The notes beneath the pieces were generated by a model that made no database searches, was not told the origin of the DNA, and saw only the letters and a program-made list of their open reading frames with translations. The translations under genes and the position numbers were made by a program. DNA of 19,107 bases from Coemansia sp. RSA 922 (lineage: Eukaryota > Kickxellomycota > Kickxellomycetes > Kickxellales > Kickxellaceae): the NCBI GenBank assembly GCA_027577415.1, contig JANBQS010000390.1, positions 1 to 19,107 of the forward strand, given 5' to 3'. Positions 7,587 to 14,415 of this stretch are shown in pieces (position 1 is the stretch's first letter; each line of letters starts with the position of its first letter).

Positions 7587-9293
7587 ATGGACATGCAACA
7601 CGAGTACAGCATTCAGGCATTGCCGGGTCATTTGGTACGGAAAATCGCGTATAGAGCTAGCGAATGGGCAAAAGCGGACTTGCTAGATTCCTTGCCAAGT
7701 ACTGGCAATCCAATGTGGAAGATGCTTAAATACCTCCAGCTATGTCAGAGCTGGAGATTCCACTGTCAGCCGCTAGTGTGTCAGGAGGTATCCATTTCGA
7801 TCAACAAAACACTAGATGCCATCGACACTTCTCACTACTGGTCTCCAACAGCCAATGATATTATAGAGCGTGGCGGTCAGCACTTTACAAAACACGCATA
7901 CCTACGCATATCGTACAACGCAGTACTAACTGGAGTATTGGCTAGGCTCTTGGCTTCTGAGCCATACTGCCAGGCTGTTTTCCCACAAGTAGAGTACATT
8001 CAGCTCAACTTGGCCAAGGGTGGAGCGCTTGTTGGCCTTGATGATGTAGAGTGTAGAGAGAATGTTAGCAGGTTTGTCGGGCTTATAAAGTCAATGTTTC
8101 CCAACGCAGACATGTGTAGTATAAGCAATACGATGTTTTGCTTACCGGAAGAAGATAATGCCACAAAACACTATAGTCAGTTGGTGACTGAGCTTGCTCA
8201 GAACGCACGGCGGATAAAATACTACACATCCAACGAGATGTTCAGCATAGGCACATTAGTCAATCTCTGCAATTTGACGCACTTGGTGTATTCAGAGTGC
8301 AACAGTACGAGTGCGTTTATCCAGCTAGTGCTAAACAATGCCAGTACCCTACAGGTGCTTAATTTGGATCTTGATAACCCAGAACTGTTTACGCAATTCT
8401 TGCACACTGATACTGGTATGCAGATCGCCTATCCTTGCCTTCACACGCTAAAGTCAATATGTACTAGCGATGGCATAATTGAGCGGCGTTGTTCTCCACT
8501 TCACACGCCTTTCCCAAATCTAACACACCTGACTATGACGCATAGTTATCCTTTTACTAACGACGCCTTGTTCCGAGGAAACTCTACATATATGCAACAC
8601 CTGGCAATGCACTTGGATGTCATTGACCTTTTGATATTGGACAGAAGCGGTGTGTTTGAAAAGAACAAATTTGCCAAACTCTCAGCACTAGATTTGGATA
8701 TAAATCTGATCGACCAGCCGTTCAACCTCGATTTTGGACAAAGGATATCCCGGATTCCGCTGGAAATAGCTCCAGGGATTGAGAGTTTACGACTAAACTT
8801 TTTCGGATTTCCATACAAAGAGTCACTGCAAAGTAGCTTTGCCTCGTTGCCTGTTTTAGGGCAACTTAAATATTTAACAGTCATTGGCGTCTCCCTAACT
8901 TTTATGGAAACTATCGGCATATTAGGGTATCTTCCAGAGCTGTCTCAACTAATGTTTGACCCGCAAACATCAGACTACGAGGAAGAAGATTTTGAGGCCG
9001 AAGAGGCACATAGGGCGAAAGAAATCCAGCTAGTCGATCAGCTGTACTTGGATAAAGTGTTGTCAAATTCGGCGCTGAAGCATGTTATTTTTCAGAAATC
9101 ATCATATGCTGATATGAATGGTGCTTCGCATTTTGCCTGTCAGCTTGCTATCCTGTGTCCACATGTTACTTGTATTAGATGGGGCTATCACTCGTCCGCT
9201 TTTGATAGCTGTTGTAAGGAAAACGCGGCCGACTCGTTGTATTCAGCATACAAGACACGACTTAATGATGTGGAGTGGGTAAAAGCAAAATAG
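7587..9293 (+). CDS. Divergent F-box/LRR-like protein of the same family (568 aa)
   Basis: The frame is open further left, but only from a TTG, and that part translates T-rich leader DNA into an artificial hydrophobic stretch. The ATG at 7587 is chosen because YSIQALPGHLVRKIAYRA right after it matches the family's F-box-like start. Later landmarks are degenerate versions of the paralogues' motifs: NNASTLQVLNLDL (about residue 250), FRGNSTYMQHL (about 329) and YPCLHTLK. An acidic insert (YEEEDFEAEE, about residues 463-472) is absent from the two left paralogues. The frame is intact. The role may be an SCF ubiquitin-ligase adaptor, by analogy only. This is the oldest-looking branch of the three-gene cluster. 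Confidence 0.75.
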   Translation: MDMQHEYSIQALPGHLVRKIAYRASEWAKADLLDSLPSTGNPMWKMLKYLQLCQSWRFHCQPLVCQEVSISINKTLDAIDTSHYWSPTANDIIERGGQHFTKHAYLRISYNAVLTGVLARLLASEPYCQAVFPQVEYIQLNLAKGGALVGLDDVECRENVSRFVGLIKSMFPNADMCSISNTMFCLPEEDNATKHYSQLVTELAQNARRIKYYTSNEMFSIGTLVNLCNLTHLVYSECNSTSAFIQLVLNNASTLQVLNLDLDNPELFTQFLHTDTGMQIAYPCLHTLKSICTSDGIIERRCSPLHTPFPNLTHLTMTHSYPFTNDALFRGNSTYMQHLAMHLDVIDLLILDRSGVFEKNKFAKLSALDLDINLIDQPFNLDFGQRISRIPLEIAPGIESLRLNFFGFPYKESLQSSFASLPVLGQLKYLTVIGVSLTFMETIGILGYLPELSQLMFDPQTSDYEEEDFEAEEAHRAKEIQLVDQLYLDKVLSNSALKHVIFQKSSYADMNGASHFACQLAILCPHVTCIRWGYHSSAFDSCCKENAADSLYSAYKTRLNDVEWVKAK

Positions 9294-9641
9294 ATATAGC
9301 ATGGATATTACATGATTAAATTAACATGTGTGAGGTGCAATGTATTTTTTAAAAAAAAAAAAAAGCAGGCATGATATCCGGTAGGACACAGACACAACCT
9401 CCTTCACCTTTGTAATAAGAAAGTAATATCGTTTCTGAATCCTTTTGGAAAAAAATGTTGAGTAAAAGAAAAAAGAGAACAGCATTTTTTTTTTTGCTCT
9501 TTTCCATCCACTTTTTTTGGAGTAAGACACACTATTTAAGAGCTATGTTCACCATTCCTCTTTCCTCACTTTTTTTTTTTTATATTTCAACACACATAAA
9601 TACTTTTTTTTTGTTTAAAATCAACTATATACTTTTTTCAT
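9294..9641. other. Intergenic region rich in A and T homopolymers
   Basis: No gene is seen. The region holds a T6-A14 tract (9345-9364) and several long T runs (around 9485-9495, 9571-9581 and 9604-9612) leading to the ATG at 9642. The short ORFs crossing it on either strand consist mainly of Phe/Lys homopolymers and are artefacts of the base composition. Confidence 0.5.
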
Positions 9642-10097
9642 ATGGCTGAACTACCAAAAAAGCATCAAGTAGAAGTGTGGATGTATGATAAGATAGCGTG
9701 TAGCTCAATAAAGGATTTGGTTAATTTGGGTGTCCAGTACGTGTCAGAACAATATTACGAACCAGAAGCTAGACGTTTAAGGAAATGCCTACCTCGTTCA
9801 TATGCCACATGTGCAATATACTATATTATAGATGGTAGAACCGTAGAGACTAGTGCACCGGAGGCTACCTATCCTGTCTCGAGTAATTTCAAGGTGGTGT
9901 TTGTTCCTTCAATGAATACAGCCCATGTAGCTACCCTCGCTAAATCCAAATCATACGACAAAGACACTAATCCCAATTGGCTGGGTGACTATTTGCTCCA
10001 CATTAAGAAGACCAATACTATTAATTATGCCTTTAACAGCGAGATAAATTGGCTTGGGTTCAGAGCAGTACCCCTTGAAGAAGCTCGTTGGTTCTGA
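9642..10097 (+). CDS. Unrecognised small protein (151 aa)
   Basis: The ATG at 9642 follows a T-rich leader and opens a frame of 151 codons ending TGA. The product has no signal peptide, membrane segment or motif I recognise. It is mildly basic, with several aromatic stretches (CAIYYIIDGRTVET, NPNWLGDYLLHIKKTN, FRAVPLEEARWF) of balanced composition, which argues for a folded soluble protein rather than a chance frame. Codons are AT-richer than those of the SERINC gene next door. It converges on that gene with a 54-base gap, and its AATAAA (10143-10148) nearly touches the SERINC stop codon. It may be an orphan or a lineage-restricted gene. Function unknown. Confidence 0.6.
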   Translation: MAELPKKHQVEVWMYDKIACSSIKDLVNLGVQYVSEQYYEPEARRLRKCLPRSYATCAIYYIIDGRTVETSAPEATYPVSSNFKVVFVPSMNTAHVATLAKSKSYDKDTNPNWLGDYLLHIKKTNTINYAFNSEINWLGFRAVPLEEARWF

Positions 10098-10142
10098 GCA
10101 CACTAGTATTACTCTTATTATACATTTCCGAAAAAGAATTGA

Positions 10143-10148
10143 AATAAA
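10143..10148 (+). terminator. Polyadenylation signal AATAAA of the small unrecognised gene
   Basis: AATAAA lies 46 bases after the stop of the gene at 9642-10097 and 4 bases before the SERINC stop codon on the other strand. Cleavage at a usual distance would fall inside the SERINC coding region. Confidence 0.5.
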
Positions 10149-10151
10149 CAT

Positions 10152-11561
10152 CTAGGACCATTCTCTGTCAGGCAAGACAATAGGTGCAACCAGACTCCAC
10201 GAGTACATGAGGAGACACAGCCAACTAGTGACGATCTTGACCCACACTGCGGTATGACTTCTTCCAATAATAATGACGCGGTCCTCCGAGCTGATGCTAT
10301 TCCAGTTCGTCAGCAACATAGCGACGTACATAGCCGCCAAGCAAAAGATGACATGGAAGTACGTGTAGTTATACTGCACGCCCGACCTTTCGTCATCGCT
10401 GTCGTTGCCCGACTCCTCAATGTCGCTGAGTGCAGACGCGGGGAGTGCTCCACTGGCCACAGCATCGCGCAGTGCGTTCTCGCGCAACTGGGCGTTCGAC
10501 TGCCCGCTCATCGGCATGGAGGAAGTCTCATCGCCAGCGAGTGCCTCGTACTCGCTGTCACTCCTAATGAGCATGTTGCCCTTAACCGCCGCGTTAGTCG
10601 TACTATAGCAGATGGCGCCAATAGTGAAGAACGCGCCCACAACAGCCATAGTAGCCCGCGCACCAGCCAAACCCGCCCACGGGTTGCATACAGGCTCGCC
10701 GTTCTCCGGCTTGCCTGGCGGCGACCCTGCCAGTGCGCTAGTGACCAGATACGTGGCGTAGGCAGACACCATGCCTGCCTGTGCCAGGCCCGATTTGATG
10801 TTAGCCTCTTGCACGCGTGGGTGTACGGAAATGACGGAGACAACAATGCAGGCAAGCATATTCGTCGTGATGAAGAACTGGTTACGTCCACACCCATCAC
10901 CAGCGAAAAACACATAGTCGACAATGGTCATAGCCGTGTAGGCAGAGTACATGGTGACAGTGCCTGCGATCAGCAGGTTGCGCCAGAGCAGGTGCTCAGT
11001 CTCCTCCCAGCGCTCAATACAGCCCTCCGCCAAGTTGTACGCAAAATCGACCAACAACACGAGCTGAATAAGCAAAAACACGGCAGCACCCGCCATAGCC
11101 ACGTACTTGCTGTAGAACTCAAAGAAACCATTGGGAATAGCGAACGACAAGGCAGCCAGCAACAGCCACGCCACAAATTTGGGCAGCCAGAAGCCATTCT
11201 GCAGTTTAGCACGCGGATGTCTGCTGTCGACGACGCCCATGGTCAGGAAGCCCAGAATTATGTGCCAAAGGCTCAATGAAAAGCACATCCGGTGGACGGC
11301 CAGTGTTCCGTAGCACAGGCCCTCGGGGCATTTGAGTGATATGAACCCCCAGGATATGCGCTTCACTAGGTCTATGCCCCAGCTAGTGGTCATTGCGTAT
11401 GCTATGCTGGAATTGAGCAAGAGCATTCCTGCATAGTTTAGTCGTGTGCCCATAGAACCACCGACTTTAAGCCCGCGGCAGGCCGAACATAGGCATGAGC
11501 AGCCTAGAGAGGTCAGGCAGGATAGCACTTGGCCTGACATGCAACTTAAAAGTACGCCCAT
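10152..11561 (-). CDS. TMS1: SERINC/Tms1-family multi-pass membrane protein (469 aa)
   Basis: This is a serine incorporator (SERINC, PF03348) homologue; the yeast member is Tms1, and the length is close to the fungal norm. The family signature is clear throughout. The cysteine-rich N-terminus (CLTSLGCSCLCSAC) is followed by NSSIAYAMTTSWGIDLV, CYGTLAVHRMCFSLSLWH, NIGQ-like helices and the strongly conserved end VWVKIVTSWLCLLMYSWSLV-AP. About ten hydrophobic segments are visible. A soluble acidic Ser/Asp loop (LSDIEESGNDSDDERS, about residues 380-395) precedes the last two membrane helices and looks like a casein-kinase-2 target. SERINC proteins sit in endomembranes or the plasma membrane; roles in serine-lipid supply and phospholipid scrambling have been proposed. 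The start ATG is at 11561-11559. The gene is divergent from the PANK4-like gene and shares its promoter region. Confidence 0.93.
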   Translation of the reverse strand: MGVLLSCMSGQVLSCLTSLGCSCLCSACRGLKVGGSMGTRLNYAGMLLLNSSIAYAMTTSWGIDLVKRISWGFISLKCPEGLCYGTLAVHRMCFSLSLWHIILGFLTMGVVDSRHPRAKLQNGFWLPKFVAWLLLAALSFAIPNGFFEFYSKYVAMAGAAVFLLIQLVLLVDFAYNLAEGCIERWEETEHLLWRNLLIAGTVTMYSAYTAMTIVDYVFFAGDGCGRNQFFITTNMLACIVVSVISVHPRVQEANIKSGLAQAGMVSAYATYLVTSALAGSPPGKPENGEPVCNPWAGLAGARATMAVVGAFFTIGAICYSTTNAAVKGNMLIRSDSEYEALAGDETSSMPMSGQSNAQLRENALRDAVASGALPASALSDIEESGNDSDDERSGVQYNYTYFHVIFCLAAMYVAMLLTNWNSISSEDRVIIIGRSHTAVWVKIVTSWLCLLMYSWSLVAPIVLPDREWS

Positions 11562-11668
11562 TTTTAAAAAAAGAAAATAAAAAAAGTTGTTTGAAAAGTG
11601 TTAGAGAGACAAAGGGTCTCGTGGCCCCCAGACCTTTGTCGAAATCGTTTTTGGCTTGGCAATAGGAC

Positions 11669-11674
11669 CACGTG
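11669..11674. promoter_or_regulatory. CACGTG E-box in the shared promoter
   Basis: The palindromic CACGTG lies about 108 bases from the SERINC ATG and 57 bases upstream of the TATA box on the other side. On the minus strand it reads ATCACGTG, which fits the RTCACRTG consensus known for the yeast bHLH factor Cbf1. Use in this organism is inferred. Confidence 0.4.
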
Positions 11675-11725
11675 ATATTAATACCGGCCAGCCAGAAGAG
11701 TATGCGAAATATCGCTGAATCCAGA

Positions 11726-11731
11726 TATAAA
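11726..11731 (+). promoter_or_regulatory. TATA box of the PANK4-like gene
   Basis: TATAAA followed by a GGGAGG-type purine tract, 125 bases before the chosen ATG and 43 bases before the upstream ORF's ATG. Confidence 0.5.
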
Positions 11732-11768
11732 GGGAGGGAGAGGGAACGGCGGGATCTGCAAGGGAAGA

Positions 11769-11804
11769 ATGTTTGGCGACATCTCCGTCTCTTCCTTTAT
11801 CTAA
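11769..11804 (+). promoter_or_regulatory. Upstream ORF (11 codons) before the PANK4-like gene
   Basis: This is the first ATG after the TATA box. It encodes MFGDISVSSFI and ends at TAA 11802-11804, out of frame with and 46 bases before the main ATG. If transcription starts within about 40 bases of the TATA box, ribosomes would meet this ATG first. Its opening (ATGTTTGGC..CAT) closely resembles the main start at 11854. Confidence 0.4.
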
Positions 11805-11850
11805 TACTTTCCCGTTCAACAGTAATTCCACAAGAAAAAACATAGCAAAT

Positions 11851-14124
11851 ATGATGTTTGGCAGCATAAACTCGTCGGGAGCCGTCATCGACTGTATCGC
11901 CGAAGGGTCAGCATACGATATCGTGCTGCCGAACCAGACGGAGCGGGTACAAAACATAGCTGTAGATATAGGCGGATCATTGGCCAAAGTAGTTTACTAC
12001 ACAACAGCGGCGGTAGGACGTCAGGGCGGCGGACGTCTGCACTTCAAGGCGTTCGAGACTGACCACCTGGATCTATGCATAGAGTTTATGTGCGGACTAG
12101 TAGACCGCAGCAGAATCAGAGACCCCACGGACGGTCCCCCAGCCGAGCCAGTGATAATGGCAACCGGCGGCGGAGCACATCGGTTCGGAGCAGAGCTGCG
12201 GAGCCGACTGGGCGTGGAGATCCGCGTGGTGGACGAGATGGAGAGTCTGACGGCTGGGCTGAACTTTCTCATGCGCGAGGTAGCCGACGAAGTGTTCACT
12301 TACTCTGAGGCGCGCGGCCAAAAGTTCGTGAGCCCTGTTTCCGAGGCCGAGGACTTGTTTCCGTATATGTTGGTTAATATCGGGTCGGGTGTCAGCATTC
12401 TCAAAGTCACCGGCGAGGGCCAGTACGAGCGTATCAGCGGAACCTCGCTGGGTGGTGGTACGTTCTGGGGGCTTTTGCACGAGCTCACTGGAGTCACCTC
12501 ATTTGACGCTATGCTGGAGACAACAAAGTCGGGAGATAACACCAAGGTGGATATGATGGTTGGCGATATTTACGGGACTAACTATGACAAAATCGGACTT
12601 AAGGCCACCAACATCGCAGCCACCATGGGTGGAGTGTACCGCAAAGGACTGGACAAGCAGTACAGCGACGCAGACATTGCGCGGTCGCTCCTGTACATGG
12701 TCAGTAACAACATTGGACAGATCGCGTACCTCAACGCCCAGCTGCATGGCATCAGGCGGATATACTTTGGCGGCTACTTTATTCGCGGGCACCCGCTGAC
12801 GATGCACACGCTGTCGTATGCTATCGACTTTTGGTCAAAGGGCATGATCAGCGCCCTGTTCCTCAGGCACGAGGGCTATCTCGGAGCTACCGGCGCCCTG
12901 CTTCGTGGCGAGGCTGCGCCTACCAGGCGGCGTGCCTGTTCGTTTACAGAGAACTTTTCCGTTGCCGAGCCTGCCGCCGGAGATTCGTCGGGCGTCTCGG
13001 CTTTGGGTATGTTGGATCAGCAGGCGGATAGGCTGGAACGCCTGCCTCAGCTCGCACTCCCCTATGTGCCGGACACCGTGGACCTGGCGGCTGATGAGGG
13101 GCAGCGCTTGGCGTGGCTGGCGGCGCTGGAGCGCAGCGCACACGAGCTGGTCGCGTTGGTGGAGCGCGGGGCGCTTGATGCAGGGTCCTCGGACCACGTG
13201 GGGACCGAGGACCGTGTGGATGCGGGGAGGATCCGCGCGTTTTCCATATTGTATGCCCGACACCTGCAGCGGCTGGGCGCGCAGCCGCTGGCGTACGGCG
13301 CGCTGACGGTGCGTGGCATTCTGGGGCTGCGCGAACAGTGTTTGCGCGAGGTCGGGCTGGGCGACGTGTTTGCGGCTGTCAAGCGGCGCGAAACAAAGGC
13401 AGCGCTTGCGGCCCTTCCCCAGTGCGTGGCGCAGACGGATGTGCTTGCTGAGCGTGAGCGCTTGCTGGCGTTGCTGGGGAACGCGCTGGCGGGCAATATG
13501 TTTGACTGGGGCGCTTCTGAGCTCCATGGCGCGTTGGCGTCGGGCGCACTTGATCTGGCTGCTGCTCGGGAGCGCATAAGCTACAGCCCGCAACGGCTCA
13601 ATAACCCCGGGGCCTTTGCTGACAGAGTCATCGCTCAGGGGTATAAGAGAGTGCTGGTGTTTGTGGATAATTCGGGCGCTGACGTCGTGCTGGGCGTGTT
13701 GCCGCTGGCCCGCGTTTTGACGCAGACGGGCGCTACTGTGGTGCTGGCTGCCAACTCGCGTCCGGCGCTCAATGATGTCACGGAGGGTGAGTTGAAGGAT
13801 ATCGTGGCTGAGGCTGCGCTGGTCGATGAGTCGCTGGCGGCCGCCGTGGACGAAGAGAGATTGCTGGTGTGCGCTTCGGGAAGCGCCGGGCCCTGCGTCG
13901 ACCTCCGTCGCTTGGACCCGCGTCTGGTCGCTCTGGCTCAGGCTGCGGACCTCGTTATCCTCGTGGGTATGGCCCGTGCTATAGTCTCCAACTACCATGC
14001 TCGCTTCACTTGCGACTCGCTGCGTATCGCCGTATTCAAAAACAAGATGACTGCGGACGCTGCTGGTGCCAACGTCTTTGACTCGCTGTGCTTATACGTG
14101 CCAGGAGGAGGCAGCAAGGAGTGA
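11851..14124 (+). CDS. PANK4: PANK4-type pantothenate kinase fused to DUF89 phosphatase (757 aa)
   Basis: The frame is open further left only from a TTG at 11773, so the ATG at 11851 is chosen (a second ATG follows at 11854). Residues about 35-360 form a eukaryotic-type pantothenate kinase: DIGGSLAK (39-46, phosphate loop), ATGGGAH (about 104-110), VVDEMESL with E129 at the position of the PANK3 catalytic Glu138, and NIGSGVSIL followed by YERISGTSLGGGTFWGL with R194 at the Arg207 position. Residues about 430-757 are a DUF89/ARMT1-like domain: YVPDTVDL, LAGNMFDWG, FVDNSGAD (D606, N607) and RPALNDVT (D642), matching the metal-binding residues of the PANK4 4'-phosphopantetheine phosphatase. Layout and length match animal PANK4 (about 770 aa). 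It acts in coenzyme A biosynthesis, probably cytosolic. Human PANK4 has lost the Glu and Arg kinase residues; this protein keeps them, so both activities are predicted. The DUF89 half is very GC-rich. Confidence 0.93.
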   Translation: MMFGSINSSGAVIDCIAEGSAYDIVLPNQTERVQNIAVDIGGSLAKVVYYTTAAVGRQGGGRLHFKAFETDHLDLCIEFMCGLVDRSRIRDPTDGPPAEPVIMATGGGAHRFGAELRSRLGVEIRVVDEMESLTAGLNFLMREVADEVFTYSEARGQKFVSPVSEAEDLFPYMLVNIGSGVSILKVTGEGQYERISGTSLGGGTFWGLLHELTGVTSFDAMLETTKSGDNTKVDMMVGDIYGTNYDKIGLKATNIAATMGGVYRKGLDKQYSDADIARSLLYMVSNNIGQIAYLNAQLHGIRRIYFGGYFIRGHPLTMHTLSYAIDFWSKGMISALFLRHEGYLGATGALLRGEAAPTRRRACSFTENFSVAEPAAGDSSGVSALGMLDQQADRLERLPQLALPYVPDTVDLAADEGQRLAWLAALERSAHELVALVERGALDAGSSDHVGTEDRVDAGRIRAFSILYARHLQRLGAQPLAYGALTVRGILGLREQCLREVGLGDVFAAVKRRETKAALAALPQCVAQTDVLAERERLLALLGNALAGNMFDWGASELHGALASGALDLAAARERISYSPQRLNNPGAFADRVIAQGYKRVLVFVDNSGADVVLGVLPLARVLTQTGATVVLAANSRPALNDVTEGELKDIVAEAALVDESLAAAVDEERLLVCASGSAGPCVDLRRLDPRLVALAQAADLVILVGMARAIVSNYHARFTCDSLRIAVFKNKMTADAAGANVFDSLCLYVPGGGSKE

Positions 14125-14309
14125 GTGCGGCTCGGCTCGGCTCAATTAAGAGCATGGCGCGATGAGACATTTGCGTGGAGGGGTGGGTAGTGTGCCTGTG
14201 CGGGCCTCCCCTCTTCTTCTTCCAACAGGGCGGAGCGGGGAGAAAGGAAAAGTGTCTTTCTTTCATATAAGCTTTTTCTTCTAACTCTTATCCTTCTTCT
14301 ATGCACTTT

Positions 14310-14316
14310 TATAAAA
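14310..14316 (+). promoter_or_regulatory. TATA box candidate for the Zds1-like gene
   Basis: TATAAAA lies about 100 bases before the ATG at 14416, in a 291-base spacer that is otherwise T/C-rich and contains no gene. It is the only TATA-like element close to the start. Confidence 0.4.
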
Positions 14317-14415
14317 GCTCTTCTTCTTCTTAGTGCCAATTCGTTCTTCTTTAAATTTTTTTATTCTTGCTCATACTGCCTCCCTTGTTTTTTTTTTTTT
14401 GTTTACACATTCTGA

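Larger units (their letters stand above)
11562..11850. promoter_or_regulatory. Bidirectional promoter region, SERINC gene / PANK4-like gene
   Basis: These 289 bases separate two divergent starts, so they must hold both promoters. On the SERINC side there is an A-rich run next to the ATG. On the PANK4-like side there is a TATAAA (11726-11731), a purine-rich GGGAGGGAGAGGG tract and a short upstream ORF. A CACGTG lies in the middle. Confidence 0.65.

Noticed and set aside
10254..11279. 341-codon + strand ORF opposite the SERINC gene
   Set aside because: It lies antisense to a clearly recognised family, with a low-complexity His/Arg-rich translation and no domain. It is a shadow of the real coding strand.
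11773..11850. N-terminal extension of the PANK4-like protein
   Set aside because: It would begin at TTG. The next in-frame ATG is at 11851, and the added residues are low-complexity Ser/Asn/Pro without family support.
12835..13998. 387-codon minus-strand ORF opposite the PANK4-like gene
   Set aside because: Its Arg/Gln/His-rich translation is typical of the antisense of GC-rich coding DNA, and the sense strand carries conserved kinase and DUF89 motifs.
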